Shown here piece after piece: positions 1-9,468 of a stretch of DNA of 64,000 nt (position 1 is the stretch's first letter; each line of letters opens with the position of its first letter). Both the position numbers and the translations under genes were made by a program. Below the pieces are notes generated by a model, which was not told where the DNA came from, ran no database searches, and was given only the letters and a program-made list of their open reading frames with translations. The stretch is from Ignavibacteria bacterium (lineage in GTDB: Bacteria > Bacteroidota > Ignavibacteria > Tepidaquicellales > Tepidaquicellaceae): assembly GCA_016709315.1 (NCBI GenBank), contig JADJMZ010000003.1:186001-250000 (forward strand). The letters run 5' to 3'.

Positions 1-56
1 ACTGGGAAGCAGTGTATAAAAACGGGAGTACAAACATGAATCAGAATAAATATTAG
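1..56 (+). CDS. C-terminal end of an upstream gene (partial)
   Basis: An open frame enters the window at base 3 and ends at the TAG at 54-56, giving a tail that reads WEAVYKNGSTNMNQNKY. The stop lies one base before the ATG at 58, the tight spacing seen throughout the locus, so this is probably the end of the preceding gene of the same operon. Seventeen residues are too few to name the product. The other two forward frames also close within about 40 bases. Confidence 0.45.
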   Translation, partial: WEAVYKNGSTNMNQNKY

Positions 57-57
57 G

Positions 58-1188
58 ATGAAATTATTAAAGTTTGACACTGTTAATCCGGAAGAGTATC
101 TGAGGAAAAAAGTCAGTAATAATTTTGAAGAAATAAAAGAGATGGACAGAAAGAAATTTCTCGAATACATAATTTCTTTAAGATCAAATTTTTCTGATTA
201 CTATACTTACAATTTAAAAAAGCTCGGTTGGGAAGCGGAAGAATTTTTCGTAACACCATATTATATTGATAAAGTTGCTGATGAGTTATACGGAAGAGGT
301 AAAAAACTGATGAAGATTAAGGAAAGCATAAAAGATAAAATCAGACCAGCCAGGAAGAGATGGGTATTAAACGTAATACTTGATTACATAAATATTTACA
401 AGCCGGATGTAATACTTGTAAGAGAAGTGATAGGAATTCCGAGTGAATTCTGGAGAAGTTATGATAACAAAGCTCTGATAGTTAGCAGACTTGCTGCGCC
501 TGTTCCAAGATACTGGTCAATGTCAGATTTTAATCTTATACTAACATCGACAGATGCTTATAAAACATTTTTTGAACTCAACGGCGTGGAAACTTTCATT
601 AATCCCAACGGATTTGATGAAAGAATATTAAATGAAACAGGGCAATGCGAAAAGGAACATGATGTTACATTTGTAGGAGGATTAGGTAACAGATTCTGGG
701 CAAAGAGAACAGAAATTGTTAATTATTTTGCCGGAAAGATTGATTTCAAATGGTGGGGATATTGCAGCAATAAATATCCTGAAGATCATCCGATCAAAAA
801 GAGCAATCAGGGAATAACATCAGGAATTGATATGCTGAGAATTTACAAAAAATCAAGAATAGTTTTTAATGATTACGGAGAGATTGCTGAAAATACCGGA
901 GTAAATCAGAGACTGTTTGAAGTATTGGGACTCGGAACATTTCTTCTTACAAGGGAAGCCGTGAATTTCAGAAAAAGTTTTCCGGAAAATATTTTTGTGA
1001 CATTCAGAGATGAGAAAGACTGTCTGGATAAGATAAATTACTTTTTAAAAAATGAAAAAGAGAGGGAAGAGATTGCGTCGGCAGGTCAGAAATACATTCT
1101 TGAAAATTACAGATATGAAGATTTAATGAAAAATATAGATGTGATTTTAAAAAACAGTTACAGGAAAAAATTTTCTAAAACAAATTAA
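58..1188 (+). CDS. CgeB-like glycosyltransferase (GT-B, glycosyl transferases group 1)
   Basis: A predicted cytoplasmic sugar transferase of 376 residues. The C-terminal half looks like the nucleotide-sugar domain of the CgeB/Glyco_trans_1_2 group: a strand-loop start at about residue 200 (VTFVGGLGNRFW) and the family's donor-site stretch at about 280-300 (NQRLFEVLGLGTFLLT), followed by the usual closing helices. The N-terminal half is divergent and would bind the acceptor. It starts one base after the end of the upstream frame and ends two bases before the cupin gene, so it is read as part of the long operon. Donor and acceptor cannot be told from sequence. Confidence 0.8.
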   Translation: MKLLKFDTVNPEEYLRKKVSNNFEEIKEMDRKKFLEYIISLRSNFSDYYTYNLKKLGWEAEEFFVTPYYIDKVADELYGRGKKLMKIKESIKDKIRPARKRWVLNVILDYINIYKPDVILVREVIGIPSEFWRSYDNKALIVSRLAAPVPRYWSMSDFNLILTSTDAYKTFFELNGVETFINPNGFDERILNETGQCEKEHDVTFVGGLGNRFWAKRTEIVNYFAGKIDFKWWGYCSNKYPEDHPIKKSNQGITSGIDMLRIYKKSRIVFNDYGEIAENTGVNQRLFEVLGLGTFLLTREAVNFRKSFPENIFVTFRDEKDCLDKINYFLKNEKEREEIASAGQKYILENYRYEDLMKNIDVILKNSYRKKFSKTN

Positions 1189-1189
1189 T

Positions 1190-1624
1190 ATGGCAGAATA
1201 CATTAAACATAAAGACAAACTTCTCGCAATAATTATTCCTTCGGATTTTAAAAAATCCGGAATTCATTTTTTTACTTCAAATGAACTTTCGCAGCAGTTA
1301 GCATACATGCATCATCCTGAAGGAAAAATAATAGAACCTCACGTGCACAATCCTGTTCCGAGAGAAGTTAAATTCACGCAGGAAGTTCTGTTCCTGAGAA
1401 AAGGAAAACTAAGGGTTGATTTTTATGATGATGATAAAAACTATCTTGAAAGCAGAATGCTTTGCGCAGGGGACGTAATCCTGCTTTCTACGGGAGGTCA
1501 CGGATTTGAGGTAATTGAAGAAATAGAAATGATAGAAGTAAAACAAGGTCCTTATGCAGGAGAGGAAGACAAGACAAGATTTAAAGGAATTACAAAAGAA
1601 GAAGCGAAAATAAAATCCGAATGA
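1190..1624 (+). CDS. Cupin-fold protein
   Basis: A 144-residue single-domain protein with a cupin signature: a His-x-His pair at about residues 51-53 (EPHVHNP), a Glu about 15 residues later, then a beta-rich stretch with LFLRKGKLRVDFY and a second motif around STGGHGFEVIEE. Small cupins in sugar loci can be isomerases, epimerases or metal-binding accessory proteins. This one lacks the features of RmlC or of the FdtA/WxcM ketoisomerases that I could recognise, so no reaction is assigned. It overlaps the aminotransferase at 1621 by four bases (ATGA), which suggests that the two are translated together and may act on the same nucleotide sugar. Confidence 0.75.
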   Translation: MAEYIKHKDKLLAIIIPSDFKKSGIHFFTSNELSQQLAYMHHPEGKIIEPHVHNPVPREVKFTQEVLFLRKGKLRVDFYDDDKNYLESRMLCAGDVILLSTGGHGFEVIEEIEMIEVKQGPYAGEEDKTRFKGITKEEAKIKSE

Positions 1625-2733
1625 ATTTTATTCCAGTAAACGAACCTCTGTTAAACGGAAACGAAAAAAAGTATTTAAACAACTGCATTGAGACCGGCTG
1701 GATTTCATCGGAAGGTCCTTATGTAAAAGAGTTTGAAGAAAAATTTTCCGAAAGAGCAGGGAGGAAGTTCGGAATCGCGGTCTGCAATGGTACAGCAGCG
1801 CTTGAAGCGGCTGTAATTGCTGCCGGAGTAAAGAAAGGAGATGAAGTAATCCTTCCTTCATTTACAATAATTTCCTGCGCTTCTTCAATTATCCGTGCCG
1901 GAGCAATACCTGTACTTGTTGACTCGGAAGAAGACAACTGGAATATGAATGTGAATCAGATCAGGAAAAAGATCACAAATAAAACAACAGCTATTATGAT
2001 TGTTCATATTTACGGATTGCCGGTTGACATTGATCCTGTGCTGAAACTTGCGGAAGAATTCAATTTAAAAATAATAGAAGATGCTGCTGAACTGATAGGT
2101 CAGACTTACAAAGGAAAGCCATGCGGAAGTTTCGGAGATGTAAGCACTTTTAGTTTTTATCCTAACAAGCATATCACAACAGGAGAAGGCGGCATGATAG
2201 TAACTGACGATCCGGAAATAGAATCTCGGTGCAGGTCTCTGAGAAATTTATGCTTCAAGCCGGAAAAAAGATTTGTTCATGATGAACTTGGATTTAATTT
2301 CAGAATGACAAACCTACAGGCAGCTCTTGGCCTTGCGCAGTTTGAACGTCTTGATGAATTTATTAACAGGAAGCGATGGATAGGCAGATTGTACAATGAG
2401 CAGTTCAGGAACTTTCCTTATTTTAATATTCCTTTGGAGAAGTCGGAATTTGCTGAGAATATTTACTGGGTTTACGGAATACTGCTCAACGAGAAAAGCA
2501 AAATGAATGCCGAAGAAATAATGAAATTACTGAATCAGAAAAACATAGGAACGAGACCTTTCTTCTATCCTATGCACTTACAGCCGGTGTTTAAGAAAAT
2601 GGGATTATTTAAAAATGAAAAGTATCCTGTTTCAGAAAAGTTATCTGAATTCGGATTTTATATACCAAGCGGATTAGCCCTGACAGAGGAACAGATTATA
2701 ACTTCTGCCGAAGCTTTGAAATCAATCTTCTGA
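1621..2733 (+). CDS. DegT/DnrJ/EryC1 sugar aminotransferase
   Basis: A PLP enzyme of 370 residues that would transfer an amino group from glutamate to a keto nucleotide sugar. The family layout is clear: N-terminal VNEPLLNGNEKKYL, the cofactor motif VCNGTAALEAA, DEVILPSFTI, EDAAE at about 155, and the Schiff-base lysine K183 in FSFYPNKHITTGEGG. It most resembles the perosamine-synthase-like branch (GDP-4-keto-6-deoxymannose aminotransferase), but the substrate is an inference. The start overlaps the cupin stop. A GDP-mannose dehydratase is not in the window, so any substrate must come from elsewhere. Confidence 0.9.
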   Translation: MNFIPVNEPLLNGNEKKYLNNCIETGWISSEGPYVKEFEEKFSERAGRKFGIAVCNGTAALEAAVIAAGVKKGDEVILPSFTIISCASSIIRAGAIPVLVDSEEDNWNMNVNQIRKKITNKTTAIMIVHIYGLPVDIDPVLKLAEEFNLKIIEDAAELIGQTYKGKPCGSFGDVSTFSFYPNKHITTGEGGMIVTDDPEIESRCRSLRNLCFKPEKRFVHDELGFNFRMTNLQAALGLAQFERLDEFINRKRWIGRLYNEQFRNFPYFNIPLEKSEFAENIYWVYGILLNEKSKMNAEEIMKLLNQKNIGTRPFFYPMHLQPVFKKMGLFKNEKYPVSEKLSEFGFYIPSGLALTEEQIITSAEALKSIF

Positions 2734-2756
2734 ATGAAAGAGATTTAAATTAGCAA

Positions 2757-4454
2757 ATGACAGAAACTGAAAATAGTGATTTAACAGAAAGGGGAAAACA
2801 GTTAAAAGTCTTTATACTTTTAACTTTAACTGTTTTTATTTCCAGCTATTTTTATTTCAGAGATTTCGGATTTTACGAAGATGATTATTATCATATTACA
2901 TTATATTTAAAAATCACATTTACAGAACTTGTTTCATTCATCGGGATAAGGATTACTAATTGGTTTCAGGGACATCCGTTTGCATTCTTTCCTTCATTGT
3001 TTACTTATTTGGCAATGAAAACAGGCGGAGTTCCGATGCTGTATATATTCAGCTTCCTTATACTTTCACTGAATGCATTTTTATTTTACAAATTGCTTAA
3101 GAAAATAAAACCCGGCTCTGAAATATTTGCAGTATCCGGCGCTTTGATGTTCATTTTATTTCCTGCGAATACAACCAAAATATTATTAACATATTCATTT
3201 ACCATGCAGCTTGCTCTGACATTTTTTATTGCTGCATGTCTTTTTTATTTATCGGAAAGAAAAGTACTGTCTTATATATTTATATTGTTTTCACTTTTTT
3301 TATATGAACCGGTATTTATGGTATTCTTTGGTATTCCTTTGTTAAAAATCAGAAATACTGAAAACAGAGGCAGGGCATTTCTAAAACATACCGGAATTAT
3401 GCTTTCTATTCTGATAATTACTTTTATAGTAAGAAAGATGATGGGTGAGGCGAGAATATCCGGGATGTTAAATAATTTCCCGGGATTTGCAAAAGATATT
3501 TTTTCAGGAATAGTATCCGGACCTTTAACAATATTTAAAAATTTAGCAAGAACTCCGTTCACTGTTTTCCGTGAGATGAATAGCGCTGATATAGTTTTTA
3601 TGGCAGCCGGATTTGTTTTGATAATGGTTACGTTTTATTTAACAAATACAAAGACCAAAACAGAAAATATTTCTTATACATCCCGGAACATTACATTAAC
3701 AGATTCAGTAAAAATGATTTTAGTTTCTGTTATTCTTATAATGCTTTCATATACGATTCCGTTAATGCAGAATTATCCCGTCACTATTGAATACGGAAGA
3801 ATGAGTTCAGTTCATACAGCGGCAGTTACAGGAAGTTCTTTACTATTCGGAATGATCTGTGATTTATTTGTTAACTCATTCAGGAAAAACATAATCAGAA
3901 CATTCGCGTTAGCAGTAATATCTATTTACCTGTCATTCATTTTTGCTTACAATGTCATAATACAGAATGATTTTGCAAGGAGCAGAGAGATACAAAAAGA
4001 TTTCTGGACAGAAGTAAAAGGACTGTGTCCGGATTTAAAAGACAGTACGCTCGTATTTGCAGTTCAAAATGAAAATAATAAACTCCGGAATTCAAAATAC
4101 ATTAATTCTAATTCTTGGCTGGATCCTACGATTCTTAAACAGATATATCAATTTCCTGACTACTGGAAAAATCCTCCGAGATTATTTGTTATGAATGAAG
4201 ACTGGGAGAAAAAAGTATTTGTTAATGAGGATAAGTTAAAATGGAGAGTACCTCCTGCAACATGGATATCATACAATGAAATACTTCCGGATTCAAATTT
4301 AATAATTTTAAGATGTTCAGAAAACAATAAACTTACACGGGATTATTCACCAGTTAAAATTAATAATAATAATATAAACCTCAGACCTGAGAATTCGCCT
4401 GAATTTAAAAGCTGGAAAAAAGGAGTTCTGGACAGCTATCTGATCCGGCAATAA
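2757..4454 (+). CDS. Polytopic membrane protein, GT-C-like glycosyltransferase
   Basis: A 565-residue integral membrane protein with roughly ten or more hydrophobic segments across residues 15-400 and a soluble C-terminal part of about 160 residues. An acidic motif FYEDDYYH sits just after the first membrane helix (residues about 40-47). This is where GT-C enzymes that use polyprenyl-phosphate sugars carry their catalytic Asp pair, so a periplasm-facing glycosyltransferase is the best guess. Overall similarity to a named family is too weak to say more. It lies between the aminotransferase and a broken sulfotransferase in the operon. Confidence 0.6.
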   Translation: MTETENSDLTERGKQLKVFILLTLTVFISSYFYFRDFGFYEDDYYHITLYLKITFTELVSFIGIRITNWFQGHPFAFFPSLFTYLAMKTGGVPMLYIFSFLILSLNAFLFYKLLKKIKPGSEIFAVSGALMFILFPANTTKILLTYSFTMQLALTFFIAACLFYLSERKVLSYIFILFSLFLYEPVFMVFFGIPLLKIRNTENRGRAFLKHTGIMLSILIITFIVRKMMGEARISGMLNNFPGFAKDIFSGIVSGPLTIFKNLARTPFTVFREMNSADIVFMAAGFVLIMVTFYLTNTKTKTENISYTSRNITLTDSVKMILVSVILIMLSYTIPLMQNYPVTIEYGRMSSVHTAAVTGSSLLFGMICDLFVNSFRKNIIRTFALAVISIYLSFIFAYNVIIQNDFARSREIQKDFWTEVKGLCPDLKDSTLVFAVQNENNKLRNSKYINSNSWLDPTILKQIYQFPDYWKNPPRLFVMNEDWEKKVFVNEDKLKWRVPPATWISYNEILPDSNLIILRCSENNKLTRDYSPVKINNNNINLRPENSPEFKSWKKGVLDSYLIRQ

Positions 4455-4491
4455 AGTATTTTAAAATCAAATTTTATAATCAGTAACAATT

Positions 4492-4701
4492 TTGAAAAAA
4501 AGGATTAAGAATTTAAAAAGAAAATTAAACAGAAAATCCAAATACATTAATTTACTGGATGCAAGTATTGCATATCCTGAAAAGAAATTTGTGATTTATA
4601 CAAGAGGCAGGACAGGGAGCACTGTTTTATGTGACCTGCTTAATTGTCATCCCGATATATTCTGTGATGTTGAAACAAAAATTATGATAAAATCTTATTA
4701 A
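4492..4701 (+). CDS. Sulfotransferase, N-terminal part (frameshifted)
   Basis: First part of a PAPS-dependent sulfotransferase of the Stf0-like group. It starts at TTG and carries the 5'-phosphosulfate-binding loop FVIYTRGRTGSTVLCDLL at about residues 33-50. The frame closes at 4701. Reading on in the -1 frame from the A5 run at 4677-4681 gives KILLKLHEEGWKFIHLKRK and then joins the frame of the next entry without a stop. The LKRKNHLKHKLS stretch is typical of the 3'-phosphate region. One missing A in that run restores a single protein of about 215 residues, so the intact gene would span 4492-5138. Confidence 0.75.
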   Translation: MKKRIKNLKRKLNRKSKYINLLDASIAYPEKKFVIYTRGRTGSTVLCDLLNCHPDIFCDVETKIMIKSY

Positions 4702-4841
4702 AGCTTCATGAGGAGGGCTGGAAGTTTATACATCTCAAAAGGAAAAATCATTTAAAACATAAACTTTCAAATATACTGGCTTCGGAAACAAACATTTATC
4801 ATATCAGCGGAAATGATTCAGAAAACGGGAAGAAAGTAAAT

Positions 4842-5138
4842 GTGGATTGTGATCTGTTAATGGCATCAATAAAATACAGCGAGGAGATTGAAACTACAGA
4901 GGAAACAAATCTCAGGACTATACCGCACCTGAAAATAATTTATGAAGATGATATTTCTGAAAGCTCAAAACATCAGGAGACAGCCAACAAAGTTTTCAGA
5001 TTTCTTGGACTGAAAGAACATAAAGTAAAGACTGAATATAAAAAAGTGCTGCCACAGGATCTGAAAAATATTTTATATAATTACGATGAAGTTTATAATT
5101 ATTTTAAGGAAACAAAATATTCAGAATTTCTTAAATAA
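4842..5138 (+). CDS. Sulfotransferase, C-terminal part (frameshifted)
   Basis: C-terminal half of the sulfotransferase that starts at 4492. The frame is open back to about 4674, so the ATG at 4842 is only the first start codon after the shift and not a true start. It contains the IYEDDI stretch, the FRFLGL motif and the closing pattern YDEVYNYFKETKYSEFL that ends many Stf0-type sulfotransferases. The role would be to add sulfate from PAPS to a glycan or lipid hydroxyl. PAPS synthesis genes are not in the window. Confidence 0.7.
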   Translation: MDCDLLMASIKYSEEIETTEETNLRTIPHLKIIYEDDISESSKHQETANKVFRFLGLKEHKVKTEYKKVLPQDLKNILYNYDEVYNYFKETKYSEFLK

Positions 5139-5149
5139 AATTAATTGAT

Positions 5150-5920
5150 GTGAATAAAGTATTTGATTTATATGGAAAGTATTATGACCTTCTATACAAG
5201 GATAAGGATTACTTCAGCGAATCCGAATATATTAACAGACTTGTTGAAAAGTTCAGGCCAAACTCAAACAGCATTTTAGACCTTGGATGCGGTACCGGAA
5301 AACATGATATAATTTTTGCAGAAAACGGATTTGATGTAACAGGAGTGGAACTGTCGGAAAATATGATCAGAAAAGCAAAAACAAATCAGGAAAAAAACAA
5401 ACAGTATCTTAAACTGAAATTTATCCGCGACGACATTAGAAATTTAAAACTTAACAGGAAGTTTGATATTATATTCTCGTTATTCCATGTTATGAGTTAT
5501 CAGACAACGAACAAGGATTTACTTTTAACATTTTCCACAGTCAAAGAACATCTTAAAGAAGACGGGTTATTTATTTTTGATTTCTGGTATGGACCTGCAG
5601 TACTGAATGAAAAGCCGGAAAGAAGGGTAAAGGTTCTTGAAGATGAGGAAATGCGAATAGAAAGATTTGCAGAACCTGTGCTTAGAATAAATGAGAATAC
5701 GGTAGATGTTAAATATGAAATGTATGTTGAAAATAAAATTGACAGGACTAAAAATGAAATTTTTGAAACTCACAATATGAGATACTTATTCATACCTGAA
5801 ATTAAAATGTTTCTCAGTCAGCTTAACATGGGAATTATACATTATGAAGAATGGATGACCGGATCTAAATTAACAGATAAAAGCTGGTCGGCAGTAGTAC
5901 TGGCAGGAAACAAATCATAA
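5150..5920 (+). CDS. Class I SAM-dependent methyltransferase
   Basis: A 256-residue methyltransferase with the classic fold. Motif I is ILDLGCGTGKHD at about residues 42-53, an acidic end of beta-2 follows in VTGVELSENM, then FIRDDIRNL and the motif IV region FDIIFSLFHVMSY. The start is GTG at 5150, eleven bases after the sulfotransferase stop. It probably methylates a hydroxyl or amino group of a sugar in the encoded polysaccharide, but the target cannot be deduced. Confidence 0.85.
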   Translation: MNKVFDLYGKYYDLLYKDKDYFSESEYINRLVEKFRPNSNSILDLGCGTGKHDIIFAENGFDVTGVELSENMIRKAKTNQEKNKQYLKLKFIRDDIRNLKLNRKFDIIFSLFHVMSYQTTNKDLLLTFSTVKEHLKEDGLFIFDFWYGPAVLNEKPERRVKVLEDEEMRIERFAEPVLRINENTVDVKYEMYVENKIDRTKNEIFETHNMRYLFIPEIKMFLSQLNMGIIHYEEWMTGSKLTDKSWSAVVLAGNKS

Positions 5921-5936
5921 AACACGCACACTGAGT

Positions 5937-7124
5937 TTGAGAACAATAGCTTTTGTAACTCCTAAAATTGATACATTCAGTAATCCCACTCTGATCTTTC
6001 TTTTTGAAAAGCTGCTGGAAAAGGATTACACTATTTTGTTTTTCGGATTTGAACAGATGTTTATTCCATCTGAAATCAGAAAAAGAATTAAATTTTATCA
6101 GCTCCCGTTCAATTTTTATGAATTCAATTATAATTACAAAGACATAAAAAAATTACTTAAACAGTATTATTTTATTTACAAAACACTAAAGGTAGAAAAC
6201 AAACCGGATAAAATTATTTGCGTAGATCCCATGGGACTTGTCATAGCCGGAAGGATAAATAAAATTGTTAAGCTTAATATTATTTACGCTTCATTCGAGA
6301 TTTTCTTTGAAGATGAATTTTACGTGCAGAGAAAAAAAATAATTAAAAAGCTGGAGATGAAGTATTCCGGTAATGTAGCTCTGGTAGTAATTCAGGACAG
6401 TACAAGAGAAAGACTTTTAAGGATTGTAAACAACTTCGGAAAGTCAACAAAGTTTCTTCATATACCTGTTTCACCAAAGCCGATTGATTACACACCTGGA
6501 GGATATGACATATACTCTGACCTCAATATCCCAAAAGATAAAAAAATAATTATATACTCCGGGACACTGATGGCATGGAGCGGAGTGAATGAGTTAATTG
6601 ATCTTCTTCCTGACAAGCTCAGATCAGATTTGTGGATTGTCATTCATTCACATCACAAACTTTCCGACAATGATGAACTGAAAATTAAAATGAAAGAAAT
6701 GTCCGATAAGAACTATAACTTATCATTTCACAACAAGGCATTTTATGATAACAAAGATTACTTTAATTTTTTATCTGCATGTCACATTGGCATTGCAACA
6801 TATTTTCCGAATAATGTGGATATATTTGCCGGAAAGAATATTCAGGAAATCGGATTGTCTTCCGGAAAGTTTTCGACCTATATGATGATCGGTTTACCGA
6901 CAATTACAACTCCCAATACAATTTACAAAGAGCTCAACAATAAATATAACTTCGGTCAAACAATTGAAAAACCTGATGATATTCCTTCTGCATGTGAAAA
7001 AATTCTATCCGATTATGAAATAAAGTCAGAGAATTGCAAAGAGCTTTATGCAAAAGAGCTTAATCCTGTTTCAAAGATTAATCAACTAATGAATTACATC
7101 GAGGATCCCACATCCCTGAGTTAA
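5937..7124 (+). CDS. GT-B glycosyltransferase (GT4-like)
   Basis: A 395-residue glycosyltransferase starting at TTG 5937. The C-terminal domain begins at about residue 205 with IIIYSGTLMAWSGVNELI and carries a donor-site region near 305-325 with GKFSTYMMIGLPTITT, in which the usual E-x7-E pair is degenerate. The N-terminal domain has the expected alternating strands and helices. It ends four bases before the next glycosyltransferase. Substrates are unknown. Confidence 0.75.
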   Translation: MRTIAFVTPKIDTFSNPTLIFLFEKLLEKDYTILFFGFEQMFIPSEIRKRIKFYQLPFNFYEFNYNYKDIKKLLKQYYFIYKTLKVENKPDKIICVDPMGLVIAGRINKIVKLNIIYASFEIFFEDEFYVQRKKIIKKLEMKYSGNVALVVIQDSTRERLLRIVNNFGKSTKFLHIPVSPKPIDYTPGGYDIYSDLNIPKDKKIIIYSGTLMAWSGVNELIDLLPDKLRSDLWIVIHSHHKLSDNDELKIKMKEMSDKNYNLSFHNKAFYDNKDYFNFLSACHIGIATYFPNNVDIFAGKNIQEIGLSSGKFSTYMMIGLPTITTPNTIYKELNNKYNFGQTIEKPDDIPSACEKILSDYEIKSENCKELYAKELNPVSKINQLMNYIEDPTSLS

Positions 7125-7127
7125 TAA

Positions 7128-8249
7128 ATGGATAATAATTTTTTAAATAAAGGAATGCTTGAGATACTTCCTCCTCCGCCAAAAAACAAATCCGGCTGGC
7201 CCTGGACTGAAGAAACTGATCCTGAGATATACAGGGGCATAAAGAATCTGCCGAGGATTTCCATTGTAACTCCGAGTTATAATCAGGGAGAATTTATTGA
7301 GCAGACTATACGTTCAGTTCTTCTGCAGAATTATCCTAATCTGGAATTTATAATTATTGACGGCGGGAGCTCTGACAATTCTGCTGAGATAATTAAGAAG
7401 TACGACAAATGGATCAAATACTGGGTGAGTGAAAAAGATGAAGGGCAGTCTCATGCAATAAACAAAGGCGCAGCGATGTGCACAGGTGATATATTCAACT
7501 GGTTAAACAGCGATGATTATTATTCTCATGATTGTTTTAAGAATCTTGCGGAAAGTTTTAATTCGGATGATGTATATATTGTTGTCGGTAATTACAGATT
7601 TTTTGATGAAAGCGGAAAGTCTGATGACAAGATGATATACTTCAATTTGCGGGATACACTGGAAGAAACAATGGCTTTTGTTCTGATAAATCAGCCTTCT
7701 ACTTTTTTCCGTCTGGATAAATTTAAAAGTCTGAATAAACTTAATCAGAAACTTAATTATGTAATGGATCAGGATATCTGGAAAAAGTTTTTATTCAAAT
7801 ACGGAAAGAACAATATAAAAGTAATTGACAAAGATCTTTCTCATTTCCGGTTTCACTCCAAATCAAAGACATTTCAGTTTTTATTTAATATAGAATACAA
7901 CGGAATATTTTATTCTATAGCTCAAAAGACAGGCATGAACAGTCACGCTTTGCTGATGAAAAAAATATTCGGCAATTGCAATGAACAGAATTACGAATTT
8001 AATTATGAGTTTTCAGATGATGATAAAATATTAGCAAGAAAAGTAATTAATTATTTTATTTTTCTGATAGCGAAAAATTCTTATACAGAAGGTAACTTTG
8101 AAGTTTTCAAAGATTGTTTGAAAGTAATAGAAACAGAATATTTGCAGGATATGCATATTAAGAAACTATATAAGCTCAAAATCAAAGCGGTTCTTATTAA
8201 ACATAATCTAACATTTATTCTGAAATTATTCAGAAGGACAGTTAATTAG
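7128..8249 (+). CDS. GT2 family glycosyltransferase
   Basis: A GT-A fold enzyme of 373 residues. ISIVTPSYNQGEFIEQTI at about 40-58, IIIDGGSSDNS at about 77 and the metal-binding acidic motif in NWLNSDDYYS at about 125 are all in place. The N-terminal 40 residues with several prolines (LEILPPPPKNKSGWPW) match a common subset of GT2 enzymes in O-antigen loci. The last 100 residues are helical and lack membrane segments, so it should act on the cytoplasmic face on lipid-linked intermediates. Confidence 0.88.
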   Translation: MDNNFLNKGMLEILPPPPKNKSGWPWTEETDPEIYRGIKNLPRISIVTPSYNQGEFIEQTIRSVLLQNYPNLEFIIIDGGSSDNSAEIIKKYDKWIKYWVSEKDEGQSHAINKGAAMCTGDIFNWLNSDDYYSHDCFKNLAESFNSDDVYIVVGNYRFFDESGKSDDKMIYFNLRDTLEETMAFVLINQPSTFFRLDKFKSLNKLNQKLNYVMDQDIWKKFLFKYGKNNIKVIDKDLSHFRFHSKSKTFQFLFNIEYNGIFYSIAQKTGMNSHALLMKKIFGNCNEQNYEFNYEFSDDDKILARKVINYFIFLIAKNSYTEGNFEVFKDCLKVIETEYLQDMHIKKLYKLKIKAVLIKHNLTFILKLFRRTVN

Positions 8250-8303
8250 CAATTGAATTATTTTTGATATTAATAATAATCTTTTAAATAAACAGAAATA
8301 ACA

Positions 8304-9431
8304 TTGAACAAAATAGCTTTTGTTTCAACGAACAAATCCGCCTGGGGAGGGAGTGAATATTTATGGTATAATTCTTCATTCAGATTTAAAGCGTCCGGAT
8401 ACGATGTAATTGCCAGCGTTCCAAGATGGAATGATCTGCCTTCTTCAATTGAAAGTCTGAAATCAAAAGGAATAAAAGTATATTTCAATACTGACATACC
8501 ATCATACAAAAAATTATATAACAGATTTGCGCCAAGATCAATTCAGTATAAATACAAAGACGACGGATTCAGGTTTCTTCTGGATTTCAAACCTGACCTC
8601 GTAGTGATAAATCAGGGAGGAAACACTGGTGGAATTGATCTGATGGAATACTGCATTGAGAATAATCTGAAATTCGTTACGATATCAAATGCGGCTAATG
8701 AAGCCAAATGGCCTTCGGATGATCTTAACGAGCGTCTTTCCTCAGCATTGCCAAAGGCAATCAGAAATTATTATGTAAGCAGGGCAAATCTCAGGTTAAC
8801 AGAAATTCAGATCGGACAGAAAATCTCAAATGCAATGATTATAATGAATCCGTTCAATGTAGAATATGAAAATACATGTGAATATCCTGAAGTAAAGGAA
8901 AATTATTTTCTTGCATGCGTTGCAAGACTGGAGTTTTATGCCAAAGGACATGATATTTTATTTCAGGTGTTAAATGAAGAGAAATGGAAAAACAGAAATT
9001 TAATTGTAAATCTTTACGGTAAAGGCGAGCATTTAAATTCAGTAAAAAAATTAATTAAATATTTTAATCTGGAAAAAGTTATTATGGAAGGTCATGTAAA
9101 TCCGTCCGGGATCTGGAAAAAAAATCATGCATTGATACTTACATCAAGATATGAAGGATTACCGTTAGCACTTGTAGAAGCAATGTTATGTAAGAGAACA
9201 GGTATAGTTACAAATGTAAGCGGAAACCCGGAAGTGATAATTGATAACGAGACAGGATTTCTTGCTAAGGCAGCAGTTCCGGAATTTGTAGATGAAGCAT
9301 TGGAAAGAGCATGGAGCAGAAGGAATGAGTGGGAAGAAATTGGAATTCAAGCTAACAAGTATATCAAAAGCATTGTGCCTGAAGATCCAATTGATAGTTT
9401 TTTCAAAGAAATAGAAAGCTTAGAAGTCTAA
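8304..9431 (+). CDS. GT4 family glycosyltransferase
   Basis: A 375-residue GT-B enzyme. The N-terminal glycine-rich acceptor loop is SAWGGSEYLW at about 12-21. The second Rossmann domain starts near 203 with ACVARLEFYAKGHDILF and carries the retaining E-x7-E pair in TSRYEGLPLALVEAM at about 282-296. The start is TTG at 8304, leaving a 54-base spacer to the previous gene without an obvious promoter or terminator. Donor sugar not determined. Confidence 0.88.
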   Translation: MNKIAFVSTNKSAWGGSEYLWYNSSFRFKASGYDVIASVPRWNDLPSSIESLKSKGIKVYFNTDIPSYKKLYNRFAPRSIQYKYKDDGFRFLLDFKPDLVVINQGGNTGGIDLMEYCIENNLKFVTISNAANEAKWPSDDLNERLSSALPKAIRNYYVSRANLRLTEIQIGQKISNAMIIMNPFNVEYENTCEYPEVKENYFLACVARLEFYAKGHDILFQVLNEEKWKNRNLIVNLYGKGEHLNSVKKLIKYFNLEKVIMEGHVNPSGIWKKNHALILTSRYEGLPLALVEAMLCKRTGIVTNVSGNPEVIIDNETGFLAKAAVPEFVDEALERAWSRRNEWEEIGIQANKYIKSIVPEDPIDSFFKEIESLEV

Positions 9432-9468
9432 GAAATATTTTTAAAATCATTCACAGTTATAAAACGGA

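Noticed and set aside
1628..1937. Minus-strand frames opposite the first aminotransferase
   Set aside because: They are shadow frames of a confident PLP enzyme gene and have no motif of their own.
4674..4700. Programmed -1 frameshifting in the sulfotransferase
   Set aside because: No canonical slippery heptamer in frame (ACA AAA is read there) and no clear downstream structure; similar breaks in unrelated genes point to base-calling error.
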